Source: Actinophytocola sp044466355 (GTDB lineage: Bacteria > Actinomycetota > Actinomycetes > Mycobacteriales > Pseudonocardiaceae). From it: 64,000 nt of DNA. Each line of letters begins with the position of its first letter. Position 1 is the stretch's first letter. The notes beneath the pieces were generated by a model that had not been told where the DNA came from, did not search any database, and was given only the letters and a program-made list of their open reading frames with translations. The position numbers were made by a program, and so were the translations under genes. The stretch spans positions 1 to 64,000 of the forward strand of contig NZ_JBITMQ010000006.1 in NCBI RefSeq assembly GCF_044466355.1, written 5' to 3'. Below, one piece after another: positions 39,703 to 48,075 of this stretch.

Positions 39703-41510
39703 TGCTGGCCGACGGGGTCCACCTCTTCCGTGACACCTGCAACGTCTACGTCCTCGTCCGTGACCGCGACGCGGTCCTGATCGACTTCGGCGACGGCGCG
39801 GTGCTCGACCACCTCGCCGACTTCGGTGCCGACCGGGTCACCGACGTGCTCGTCACGCACCACCACCGCGACCAGGTGCAGGGCCTGCACCGGGCGGTCG
39901 CGCACGGCGCGCGGATCTGGGTGCCGCCCGTCGAGCGCGACCTGTTCGACAAGGTCGACGCGCACTGGCAGCAACGCCCCGTCCACAACTACTACGACCT
40001 GCGCCAGGACCGGTTCTCGCTGCTGGAGCCGGTCCCGGTCGCGGGCACGGTCCCCGAGTACCGCACGCGCCGGTTCGGCGGGTTCGACGTCACGACGGTC
40101 CCTACGCCCGGCCACACCCTGGGCTCCGTGTCCTACCTCGTGGACGTCGACGGCAGGCGGCTCGCGTTCACCGGCGACCTGATCCACAGCGCGGGCAAGG
40201 TGTGGTCGCTCGCCGCGACCCAGTGGTCGTACACGGCGCTCGAAGGCGTCAAGTCGACCGTGCTGTCGCTCTACGACCTCGGTGCCCGGAGTCCCGACCT
40301 CGTGCTGCCCTCGCACGGCGACCCGATCGACGACCCGCGGGCCGCGTTCGACCTGCTGGAACACCGGCTGTTGGCCTACAACGACTCCCGGCACGACAAG
40401 CCCTGGGACGCGCGCGGCCAGTGGGAGCACCCGTTCGAGGAGCTGAGCCCGCACCTGCTGCGCAACCGGACCAGTTTCGCGACGAGCTACGTCCTGCGCT
40501 CGGACACCGGTGCCGCGCTGCTGATCGACTTCGGGCTCGACATGATCGTCAACCTGCCGACCGGGGACGACCGGTCGTCGCGGCGGCCGTGGCTGCCCTC
40601 GCTCGGCCCGCTGCGCCGCGACTTCGGGGTCGAGCGGGTCGAGGTCGCGATCCCCACGCACTACCACGACGACCACGTGGCCGGGTTCAACCTGTTGCGC
40701 GAGGTCGAGGGCACGCGGGTGTGGTCGGCGGCGGCGGTCGCGGACGTGCTGACCACGCCGAACCGCTACGACCTGCCGTGCCTGTGGTACGACCCGATCC
40801 CGGTCGACCGCGTGGTGGAGACCGGTGTTCCCGTGCGGTGGCACGAGTACGAGCTGACCATGTACCCGCTGCCCGGGCACACGATGTACGCGGTGGCCAT
40901 CGCGTTCGAGGTGGACGGGCAGCGGGTGGTCGCGACCGGTGACCAGCAGACGACCACGTGGCGGCCGGGGGAGCGGACCGAAGTCCTGAACCTGCAGTAC
41001 AAGAACCGGTTCCGCATCGACGACTTCACCAGGAGCGCTGCGCTGTACCGGAAACTCCGGCCGGACCTGATGATCAGCGGGCACTGGGAACCACGCCGTG
41101 TCGACGACGCCTACCTCGACCACCTGGAGGAGAAGGGCGCCGAGCTGGCCCGCATCCACCGCGAGCTGCTCCCGCTGTCCGAAGTGGACTTCGACGCGGA
41201 GGGTGTCGGCGCCTGGCTGCGGCCCTACCAGGTCACGACCGGCGCGGGCGTCCCGTTCCCGGTCGAGGTCGAGGCCCGCAACCCGTTCGCCGACGCCGAC
41301 GAGGTGACGATCGCCCTCGTCGTCCCCGACGGCTGGCGCACCGAACCGGCGTCAGCCACCGCCGAGGTGCCCGGCCGCGCGACGGAGACCTTCGAGTTCG
41401 TCGTGACACCGGGGGAAACACCGCGCAGGCGTGCGCGCATCGGCGCGGACCTGACGGTCGGCGCGACCCGTTTCGGCCAGCACGCGGAGGGTTTGGTGGA
41501 CGTCCGATGA
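39702..41510 (+). CDS. Tandem metallo-beta-lactamase-fold protein with C-terminal beta domain
   Basis: The 602-residue protein has two MBL domains. The first (about residues 1-245) carries THHHRDQ, where the last His of HxHxDH is Gln, then PGHTLGS, TGDLIHS and PSHGDP. The second (about 265-490) carries the intact THYHDDH, PGHTMYA, ATGDQQ and SGHWEP. A beta-sandwich of about 110 residues ends the protein, similar to NEW3-type domains found beside glycosidases. Both domains could bind two metals. The substrate is unknown; a sugar ester, lactone or phosphoester would fit the context. ATG 39702 touches operator A and has no Shine-Dalgarno, so translation may be leaderless or coupled. Confidence 0.82.
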   Translation: MLADGVHLFRDTCNVYVLVRDRDAVLIDFGDGAVLDHLADFGADRVTDVLVTHHHRDQVQGLHRAVAHGARIWVPPVERDLFDKVDAHWQQRPVHNYYDLRQDRFSLLEPVPVAGTVPEYRTRRFGGFDVTTVPTPGHTLGSVSYLVDVDGRRLAFTGDLIHSAGKVWSLAATQWSYTALEGVKSTVLSLYDLGARSPDLVLPSHGDPIDDPRAAFDLLEHRLLAYNDSRHDKPWDARGQWEHPFEELSPHLLRNRTSFATSYVLRSDTGAALLIDFGLDMIVNLPTGDDRSSRRPWLPSLGPLRRDFGVERVEVAIPTHYHDDHVAGFNLLREVEGTRVWSAAAVADVLTTPNRYDLPCLWYDPIPVDRVVETGVPVRWHEYELTMYPLPGHTMYAVAIAFEVDGQRVVATGDQQTTTWRPGERTEVLNLQYKNRFRIDDFTRSAALYRKLRPDLMISGHWEPRRVDDAYLDHLEEKGAELARIHRELLPLSEVDFDAEGVGAWLRPYQVTTGAGVPFPVEVEARNPFADADEVTIALVVPDGWRTEPASATAEVPGRATETFEFVVTPGETPRRRARIGADLTVGATRFGQHAEGLVDVR

Positions 41511-43156
41511 AGGTGACACTCAACGAGAAGCGCGCGGTCGTGACGATCGAACACGGCGGCGTCCGGTGGTTCCAGCTCCGTCTGCTGTCCTCTGTGGACA
41601 CGTTGCGGGGGCCGGACGAGACCCTGGCCGTCACCGCGACCGAGCACGGCGACCGGATCGTCACACGGGCGACCAGCACCCGTTGGGACGAGCGTGTCAC
41701 CGTCCTCGAGACCCATCCCGACCGCCTGGAGATCACCACCACCGTACGGGGCCGCGGCGACATGCTCACCGCGCACCTGCTCGGCGGCCACCGCCCTCCG
41801 GCGGGCTTCCTGCCCAGCGGCTCCGCGCTCGACACGGTGTTCTCACCCAACCCCGACCACCCACGCCGCGTCCTGCGTCCTGCCGTCGAACCCGCCGTCA
41901 TCGCCGTGACCGGCGACGGCGCCGAACCCGGCGTCGGCCGCTGGCTGTTCTGCCCGGCGCCCTGGTGCTACGCGGTCTCCCGTGCGGACCGCTGGACCGC
42001 CATGGGTCTCGCCGCGCCGATCGACGAGCAGACCTTCACGTCGTTCCACTACGCGGCGGGCACCGACGGTTTCACACTGCGCCTCGACTACGAGGGCCAC
42101 ACCCGCGTCGACGGCGAGTTCACCTTGCCGACGCTGGTTTTCCAGTTCGGTCACGACACCCCGCAGGACGCCATCCGTGCCCACGGTGACTACCTGCGGG
42201 ACCGCGCACTCGCCCCGCCGGTCCCCACCGAACGGCACCGGCACTGGCTCGAACCGATCTTCTGCGGCTGGGGCGCACAGAGCGCACGTCCCGGCGTCAC
42301 CCAGGACGAGTCGACGCAGGTGAACTACGACCGCTTCCTCGCCCACCTCGCCCGCCACGACGTCGTCCCCGGCACGGTCGTCGTCGACGACAAGTGGGCC
42401 GCGCACTACGCCACCTGCCGCGCCGACGAGCGCAAGTGGCCCGACCTGCGTGGCTGGATCGCCAAGCAGCACGCCGAGAACCGTCGCGTCTTGCTGTGGT
42501 GGAAGGCCTGGGACCCCGACGGCGCGCCGCCCGAGGCGTGTGTGACCCTGCCCGACGGCACCCCGGTCGCGCTCGACCCCGAGCACCCGCTCGGCGAGCA
42601 GGCCGTGGTCGACGCCGTCACCCACATGCTCGGCGACCTCGACGCGGACGGCCTCAAGGTCGACTTCCTCGCGAAGACCCCGAGCGGGACCGCACTGCGG
42701 CACGCGGGCCGCCGCTGGGGTTCCGCGCTGCTGCACCACCTGCTGAAACTGGTGTACGACACGGCGAAGTCGGTCAAACCCGACGCCCTGATCGTCACCC
42801 ACACCCCGAACCCCGCGTACGCGGATGTCACGGACATGATCCGGCTCAACGACATCCGCATGCTCGACGCGATCGACCCGGCGGGCCCGGTCGTGCCACA
42901 CATGCGTTACCGCGCCTCGGTCGTCACCGCCGCGCTGCCGGGCATGCCGGTCGACAGCGACGGCTGGTGCCTGCCCGATCGCGCGGAATGGCGTGCCTAC
43001 CTCGACATCCAGGCAGAACTCGGCGTTCCCGCGCTGTACTACACGGACCGGATCGACCTCTCCGGCGAGGAGCTGACCGGCGAAGATCTCGCCCAGGTGG
43101 CACGCCTGTGGGGGACTTACCGACACACCCTTGACGAGCCCACCACGTCGTCCTAG
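41507..43156 (+). CDS. Glycoside hydrolase with TIM barrel, GH36/GH31-like
   Basis: The 549-residue protein has an N-terminal beta-sandwich and a barrel at about residues 240-540. Candidate catalytic elements are GTVVVDDKWAAHY (strand with acidic pair), DGLKVDFLAKTP, which matches the K-x-D nucleophile motif of GH36-type alpha-glycosidases, and SDGWCLPDRAEW. I place it in clan GH-D by these motifs; exact family and sugar are uncertain. No signal peptide. ATG 41507 overlaps the MBL gene stop (ATGA), so both are co-translated from operator A. Confidence 0.75.
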   Translation: MKVTLNEKRAVVTIEHGGVRWFQLRLLSSVDTLRGPDETLAVTATEHGDRIVTRATSTRWDERVTVLETHPDRLEITTTVRGRGDMLTAHLLGGHRPPAGFLPSGSALDTVFSPNPDHPRRVLRPAVEPAVIAVTGDGAEPGVGRWLFCPAPWCYAVSRADRWTAMGLAAPIDEQTFTSFHYAAGTDGFTLRLDYEGHTRVDGEFTLPTLVFQFGHDTPQDAIRAHGDYLRDRALAPPVPTERHRHWLEPIFCGWGAQSARPGVTQDESTQVNYDRFLAHLARHDVVPGTVVVDDKWAAHYATCRADERKWPDLRGWIAKQHAENRRVLLWWKAWDPDGAPPEACVTLPDGTPVALDPEHPLGEQAVVDAVTHMLGDLDADGLKVDFLAKTPSGTALRHAGRRWGSALLHHLLKLVYDTAKSVKPDALIVTHTPNPAYADVTDMIRLNDIRMLDAIDPAGPVVPHMRYRASVVTAALPGMPVDSDGWCLPDRAEWRAYLDIQAELGVPALYYTDRIDLSGEELTGEDLAQVARLWGTYRHTLDEPTTSS

Positions 43157-43157
43157 C

Positions 43158-43193
43158 GTGTGGCAACGATTCCATGTGGGATCGTTGCCACAT
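43158..43193 (+). promoter_or_regulatory. Double LacI-family operator B
   Basis: The arms GTGTGGCAACGAT (43158-43170) and ATCGTTGCCACAT (43181-43193) are inverted with 12 perfect base pairs around a 10-bp centre. Each arm can be read as one operator with one good and one poor half-site (TGGCAACGATTCCA and TGGGATCGTTGCCA). The two CG centres are 16 bp apart. It lies 31 bp upstream of the binding-protein gene. Confidence 0.85.
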
Positions 43194-43223
43194 CTTTCCC
43201 CTCAACGACGCGGAGGAAGTGCC

Positions 43224-44564
43224 ATGCGATTCCCACGGGTGGCGGCGTTATCGGCGGCATCAGCGCTGGTCCTGGCCGGTTGTGGCGGCGTCGGCGGCGG
43301 TGACGACGAAGGCGCGGGTGGCGCGGTCACCCTCACCACGATGGGCTTCGGGCTCGGCGACGAGATCGCCACCGTGCGGGCGGACCTGGCGAACAAGGCC
43401 ATCGAGCCGTCGAAGGTCAAGGTCAGCGAGAACGCCTTCGACCCGCAGCAGTTCCTGTCGGCGGTCGCGTCGGACAACCCGCCGGACCTGGTGTACATGG
43501 GCCGCGAGAAGCTCGGCACGTACGCCGCGCGCGGCACCATCGAACCGCTGGAGAACTGCGTCGAGAAGGAAGGCATCGACCTCGACCAGTACCGCGATCC
43601 GGCGCTCGAGGAGGTCACGCTCGACGGCAAGCTCTACGGGCTGCCCGAGTTCTACAACAACCGCGTCATGCTGATCAACGACGCGTCGGTGCAGAGCGCC
43701 GGGCTCACCCCGGACGACGTCGACCCGAGCGACCGGAACAAGCTCGCCACCGTCACCGACCAGCTCACCAAGCGCGACGGCGACAAGCTCGCCCGCATCG
43801 GCTTCGACCCGAAGATCCCCGAGTTCCTGCCGGTGTGGGCCAAGGCCAACGGCGTCGACATGCTCAGCGAGGACGGCAAGACCGCCAACCTCGACGACCC
43901 GAAGCTGATCGCGGCGCTGGAGTACACGGTCGGGCTGATCAACAAGCAGGGCGGCTGGGGCTCGTTCAAGGCCTTCCGCGACTCGTTCGACCTGTTCGGT
44001 GACAAGAACCCGTTCGCGACCGACCAGCTCGCCGCGTTCCCGATGGAGGACTGGTACCTCAACGTGCTCTCCGAGGTCTCGCCGGACCACAAGCTCACGG
44101 TGAAGCCGTTCACCGACGAGCAGGGCAAGCCCATCGACTTCGTCACCGGCTCCGCGTGGGCGATCCCGGCCGCGGCCAAGCACAAGGACCAGGCCTGCAA
44201 GTGGATCAAGACGATGACGGACTCGGCGACCTGGATCGCGGCCGCGGAGGCCCGCGTCGAGAAGCGCAAGGCCGAGGGCACCGCCTTTACCGGCGTCTAC
44301 ACCGGCAACGAGGTGGCCGACGAGAAGATCTTCGGTGAGCTGGTGCAGCTCTCCGACAGGCCGGTCTACGACAACGCCGTGAAGGCCGTGCTGGAGGCCC
44401 AGGAGCACGCGTTCTCGCTGCCCGCGTCGCCCGCGGGATCGGAGTTCCAGACCGCCTGGCAGGACGCGGTGAACCGGGTGCTGTCCGGGCAGCAGTCCCC
44501 GGCCGACGCGATGAAGCAGGCGCAGCAGGAAGCCCAGACGGCACTCGACAACGCGGCGAAGTAG
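43224..44564 (+). CDS. ABC transporter sugar-binding lipoprotein
   Basis: The 446-residue protein starts with a lipoprotein signal peptide and lipobox LVLAGC (lipid-bearing Cys near residue 20). It continues with the family 1 solute-binding fold (NPPDLVYMGREKLGTYAARG, GKLYGLPEFYNNRVMLIND, and AFPMEDWYLNVLSE). It binds the imported sugar outside the membrane. ATG 43224 has an excellent GGAGGAAG. It is the first gene of a nine-gene run to 53685 in which most genes overlap or nearly touch. Operator B lies just upstream. Confidence 0.93.
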   Translation: MRFPRVAALSAASALVLAGCGGVGGGDDEGAGGAVTLTTMGFGLGDEIATVRADLANKAIEPSKVKVSENAFDPQQFLSAVASDNPPDLVYMGREKLGTYAARGTIEPLENCVEKEGIDLDQYRDPALEEVTLDGKLYGLPEFYNNRVMLINDASVQSAGLTPDDVDPSDRNKLATVTDQLTKRDGDKLARIGFDPKIPEFLPVWAKANGVDMLSEDGKTANLDDPKLIAALEYTVGLINKQGGWGSFKAFRDSFDLFGDKNPFATDQLAAFPMEDWYLNVLSEVSPDHKLTVKPFTDEQGKPIDFVTGSAWAIPAAAKHKDQACKWIKTMTDSATWIAAAEARVEKRKAEGTAFTGVYTGNEVADEKIFGELVQLSDRPVYDNAVKAVLEAQEHAFSLPASPAGSEFQTAWQDAVNRVLSGQQSPADAMKQAQQEAQTALDNAAK

Positions 44565-44612
44565 TCATGCTGCCACCGGCCACCGACCGCGTGAGCGTGA
44601 GCGAGCGAGCGG

Positions 44613-44695
44613 ACGCCGTCTGGACTGACGAGCACGGAGATCCCTGCGCGAGGAACGAGCCCAGGGATCTCCGCGCGCAGGAGGGAAGACGGCGT
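44613..44695 (+). promoter_or_regulatory. Nested intercistronic stem-loop between binding protein and permease
   Basis: The outer arms ACGCCGTCT (44613-44621) and AGACGGCGT (44687-44695) enclose perfect 11-bp inner arms, GGAGATCCCTG (44636-44646) and CAGGGATCTCC (44662-44672). The structure covers the gap and reaches the GTG start of the permease. Such hairpins often lower downstream expression or protect the upstream mRNA, giving more binding protein than permease. Confidence 0.7.
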
Positions 44696-45656
44696 GCTAG
44701 CGAGTGAGCGGAGCGAACAATCAAACACCGCGCGCGTCCGCCGCTGGGCGCGTGGTTTCCGGGACCGGGACACCTGGGCCGCGTACGGGTTCATGACGCC
44801 GTGGCTCATCGGGTTCGTCGTGTTCCTCGCCGGCCCGATGATCATCAGCCTGGTGCTGTCGTTCACCGACTACGACGGGTTGCGCGAGACCAGCAACGTC
44901 GGCATCGCGAACTACGAGCAGCTGCTCAGTGACCCGAAGATCCGCAGGAGCCTCTCCAACACCGTCATCTACGCGATCATGATCGTGCCCGGCACGATGG
45001 TCGTCGCGCTGGGGCTCGCGATGATGCTCTCCCGGGTCGGGCGGCGCTCGGCAGGGGTGTTCCGGACCCTGTTCTACCTGCCGGAGGTGACACCGAAGGT
45101 CGCGGTCGGCGTGCTGTTCCTGATGCTGTTCAACGGTCAGGTCGGTCTGGTGAACGGTGCGCTCGGGCTGGTCCGCATCGACGGCCCCGACTGGAGCACC
45201 GACCCGGCGTGGGTGAAGCCGGGGCTCGCGCTCATGCACATCTGGTCGGTGGGCGGCACGGTGATCATCTACCTGGCCGCGCTCAACAACGTGCCACGTG
45301 ACCTGTACGAGGCGGCGGAGCTGGACGGGGTGTCGGCGTGGCAGCGGTTCCGGCACATCACCGTGCCGATGATCAGCCATGCGTTGTTCTTCACGCTGAT
45401 CGTGCAGACCATCAACGCACTCCAGACGTTCGACGAGGCGTACGCCGCGTTCTACGGCAGTTCCGCGTCGGCCACCTACTCGTCCGACGCGGCGCTGTTC
45501 TACCTCGTGTACCTGTTCCAGCAGGCGTTCCAGTTCCTGCACATGGGTTACGCGTCCGCGATGGCGTGGCTGCTGTTCGTCGTGATCATGGTGATCACCG
45601 CGATCCAGATCAAGGTGAGCAAGCGGTTCGTCTACTACGAGGGCGGTGACCGCTGA
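44694..45656 (+). CDS. ABC sugar transporter permease (MalF type)
   Basis: The 320-residue protein has six transmembrane helices. It carries the EAA loop in NVPRDLYEAAELDGVSAWQRFRHITVPM, which contacts the ATPase. The start GTG 44694 has GGAGGGAAG about 5 nt upstream. Codons 4-10 (SERSEQS) lie in the short dispersed motif GTGAGCGGAGCGAAC, so the first true residue is not certain. It pairs with the next permease. No ATPase gene is in the window, so a shared MsiK-type ATPase is expected. Confidence 0.92.
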   Translation: MLASERSEQSNTARVRRWARGFRDRDTWAAYGFMTPWLIGFVVFLAGPMIISLVLSFTDYDGLRETSNVGIANYEQLLSDPKIRRSLSNTVIYAIMIVPGTMVVALGLAMMLSRVGRRSAGVFRTLFYLPEVTPKVAVGVLFLMLFNGQVGLVNGALGLVRIDGPDWSTDPAWVKPGLALMHIWSVGGTVIIYLAALNNVPRDLYEAAELDGVSAWQRFRHITVPMISHALFFTLIVQTINALQTFDEAYAAFYGSSASATYSSDAALFYLVYLFQQAFQFLHMGYASAMAWLLFVVIMVITAIQIKVSKRFVYYEGGDR

Positions 45657-46549
45657 TGGCCACCACCACGACGGCGCCCGCCCGCCCGGCACCCGTGCCC
45701 GAACGCGGCCCCAAACCCGTGCCGGCCACGAAGAGCAGGGTGTTCTTCTGGATCGGGCTGACGGCCGCGTCGGTGGCGTTCCTGTACCCGTTCTGGTGGG
45801 TGCTGACCGCGTCGCTCAAGCCGCGCTCGCAGGTGTTCGACAACCTGATCCTGCCGAGGAACTGGGCGTTCGCGAACTACCTGAGGATCTGGGACGCCGC
45901 GCCCGTGTGGACGTGGTTCGTCAACAGCGTCACCGTGTCGCTCGCCGCCGCGGTGGCGGTGACGTTCTCCAGCGCGATGGTGGCGTGGGCGTTCGCCTAC
46001 TACCGGTTCCCCGGCCGCAACGGGTGGTTCGGGCTGGTGCTCGCCACCATGATGCTGCCGGGCGCGGTGACGATGATCCCGGTCTACCTGATCTGGAACT
46101 CGGTCGGCCTCGCCACCACGCAGGTCCCGCTGTGGGCGTCGAACCTGTTCGGCAGCGCGTTCTACATCTTCCTGCTGCGGCAGTTCTTCCTCGGCCTGCC
46201 ACGCGACCTGTTCGAGGCGGCGAAGATCGACGGCGTCGGGCACTTCGGCCTGTTCTGGCGGATCGCGGTGCCGCTGTGCAAGCCCGCGCTGATCGTGACG
46301 TTCGTGTTCGAGCTGAAGGCCAGCTGGTCGGACCTGCTCAAACCGCTGATCTACCTGCGGGACGTGGAACTGTTCACGTTGCCGCGCGGGCTGAAGGCGA
46401 TCTCGGACCGCTTCGGGCAGGCCGGCGAGCAGCAGTGGGAGATCGTGCTCGCGGGCAGCGTCATCACCGTGCTGCCGATGGTGATCGTGTTCTTCCTGGC
46501 CCAGCGGCACTTCCTCCACGGCATCGCCACACAGGGGCGCAAGGGATGA
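45656..46549 (+). CDS. ABC sugar transporter permease (MalG type)
   Basis: The 297-residue protein has six transmembrane helices and the EAA motif in LPRDLFEAAKIDGVGHFGLFWRIAVPL. The N-terminal 25 residues are Pro/Ala-rich and cytoplasmic. The ATG 45656 start overlaps the previous stop by one base (TGATG). Together with the MalF-type protein it forms the membrane channel of a carbohydrate importer. The C-terminus ends at the usual FFLAQRHFLHGI region. Confidence 0.93.
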   Translation: MATTTTAPARPAPVPERGPKPVPATKSRVFFWIGLTAASVAFLYPFWWVLTASLKPRSQVFDNLILPRNWAFANYLRIWDAAPVWTWFVNSVTVSLAAAVAVTFSSAMVAWAFAYYRFPGRNGWFGLVLATMMLPGAVTMIPVYLIWNSVGLATTQVPLWASNLFGSAFYIFLLRQFFLGLPRDLFEAAKIDGVGHFGLFWRIAVPLCKPALIVTFVFELKASWSDLLKPLIYLRDVELFTLPRGLKAISDRFGQAGEQQWEIVLAGSVITVLPMVIVFFLAQRHFLHGIATQGRKG

Positions 46550-47505
46550 CCGCTCCGGGGGTGCTGGCGCTCGACATCGGGGGGACCAAGCTCGCGGCCG
46601 GGCTGGTCGACGCGACGGGGCGGGTCCGCTCGTTCCTCGTCGCGCCGACCCCGGACGGCCCGGGCCCCGCGCTCGACGTGCTGTTCGCGTTGGGACGCAA
46701 GGCGGTCGCCGACGCCGGCGCGGACTGGCCGGAGGTGGCGGCGGTGGGCATCGGCTGCGGCGGCCCGCTCGACGCGGACCGCGGTGTGCTGCTGTCCCCG
46801 CCGCACCTGCCCGGCTGGGTGGACGTGCCGGTGACGGCGCTGGCCGCCGCGGCGTTCGGGCGCCCGGTGGCGCTCGACAACGACGGCACGGCGGCGGCCG
46901 AGGCCGAGCACCGTTTCGGCGCCGGGGTCGGCACGTCGCAGATGGTGTACCTGACGCTGTCGACCGGGGTCGGCGGCGGCGCGGTGCTCGACGGGCAGGT
47001 GTACCGGGGCGCGACCGGCAACGGCGCGGAACTGGGGCACGTCGTCGTGGACTGGCGCGGGCGCGCGTGCCGGGGGTGTGGTGGCCGGGGGTGCCTGGAG
47101 GCGTACGTCTCCGGCACGTCGATCGCCGAGCGGGCCAGGGAGCTGCTCGACGACCGCAGTTCGCTGTCTGCCCTCGACTCGTTGACCGCCGCCGAGGTCG
47201 CCGCGCACGCGTCGGCCGGTGACGCGCTCGCGTCGCGGGTGTGGCGGGAGACCATCGACGCGCTCGGCACCGGGCTCACGTCGATCGTGAACATGTTGGA
47301 ACCGGAACTCGTCGTGCTGGGCGGCGGGGTGACCCGCTCCGGCGACGCGCTGATCGTCCCGGCCAGGGACGCGGTGCGTGCCGCCGCGATGACACCCGGC
47401 GGCAGGTCCGTGCGGGTCGAGAGGGCCGCGCTCGGCGACCGGGTGGGTGTGGTGGGTGCCGCGGCGGTGGCGATGCGCCGCTTCTTCAGGGAAGGGATGT
47501 CGTGA
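46546..47505 (+). CDS. ROK-family sugar kinase
   Basis: The 319-residue protein has the ROK features: ALDIGGTKLAAGLVD at the N-terminus, LDNDGTAAAEAEHRFG, GVGGGAVLDGQVYRG, GNGAELGHVVVDW and the zinc motif CRGCGGRGCLEAY. It lacks the N-terminal HTH of ROK repressors, so it is a kinase, acting on glucose, mannose, an amino sugar or a related hexose with ATP. ATG 46546 overlaps the permease stop (ATGA). Confidence 0.9.
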   Translation: MTAPGVLALDIGGTKLAAGLVDATGRVRSFLVAPTPDGPGPALDVLFALGRKAVADAGADWPEVAAVGIGCGGPLDADRGVLLSPPHLPGWVDVPVTALAAAAFGRPVALDNDGTAAAEAEHRFGAGVGTSQMVYLTLSTGVGGGAVLDGQVYRGATGNGAELGHVVVDWRGRACRGCGGRGCLEAYVSGTSIAERARELLDDRSSLSALDSLTAAEVAAHASAGDALASRVWRETIDALGTGLTSIVNMLEPELVVLGGGVTRSGDALIVPARDAVRAAAMTPGGRSVRVERAALGDRVGVVGAAAVAMRRFFREGMS

Positions 47506-48071
47506 ACGAACTCGCGGACCAGTTGGCCGACCACGTCGGGCTCGCCTCCCGGGTGGGAGAACTGCTGCCCGAGCTGTCCACAGTGGCCGACCTGCTGATC
47601 AGGACCTACGAACGCGACGGGCGGCTGTTCACGTTCGGCAACGGCGGCAGCGCGGCCGACGCGCAGCACCTCGCCGCCGAGCTGATCGGCCGCTACCAGC
47701 GCACGCGCAGGCCGCTGCCCGCGCTCGCGCTGACCGTCGACCCGTCGGTGCTCACCTGCATCGCCAACGACTTCGGCTACGACGACGTGTTCGCCCGCCA
47801 GGTCGCGGGCTTCGTCCGGCCGGGCGACATGGTCATCGCGTTCTCCACCAGCGGACGCTCCGAGAACGTGGTGCGCGGCCTCGCCGAGGCGAGGAAGATG
47901 GGTGCCACCACGGTGTTCTTCGGTGGCTCCGGCGGCGGGCCCGCCGCGGAACACGCCGACCACGCGCTCGTGGTCGACTCCAAGCAGACCGCACGGATCC
48001 AGGAAATGCACCTGCTGCTCCTGCACCTGCTCAGCGAGCGGGTCGACGCATGGGCCGCCGGGGAGGGGTGA
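47502..48071 (+). CDS. SIS-domain sugar isomerase (GmhA-like)
   Basis: The 189-residue protein is a single SIS domain of the phosphoheptose isomerase type: LFTFGNGGSAADAQHLAAELIGRY, LTCIANDFGYDDVFARQV and VIAFSTSGRSENVV. GmhA converts sedoheptulose 7-phosphate to a heptose phosphate, but no heptose or LPS-type genes are here. A catabolic aldose-ketose isomerisation of a phosphosugar is more likely (inference). GTG 47502 overlaps the ROK kinase stop. Confidence 0.87.
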   Translation: MNELADQLADHVGLASRVGELLPELSTVADLLIRTYERDGRLFTFGNGGSAADAQHLAAELIGRYQRTRRPLPALALTVDPSVLTCIANDFGYDDVFARQVAGFVRPGDMVIAFSTSGRSENVVRGLAEARKMGATTVFFGGSGGGPAAEHADHALVVDSKQTARIQEMHLLLLHLLSERVDAWAAGEG

Positions 48072-48075
48072 CGAG

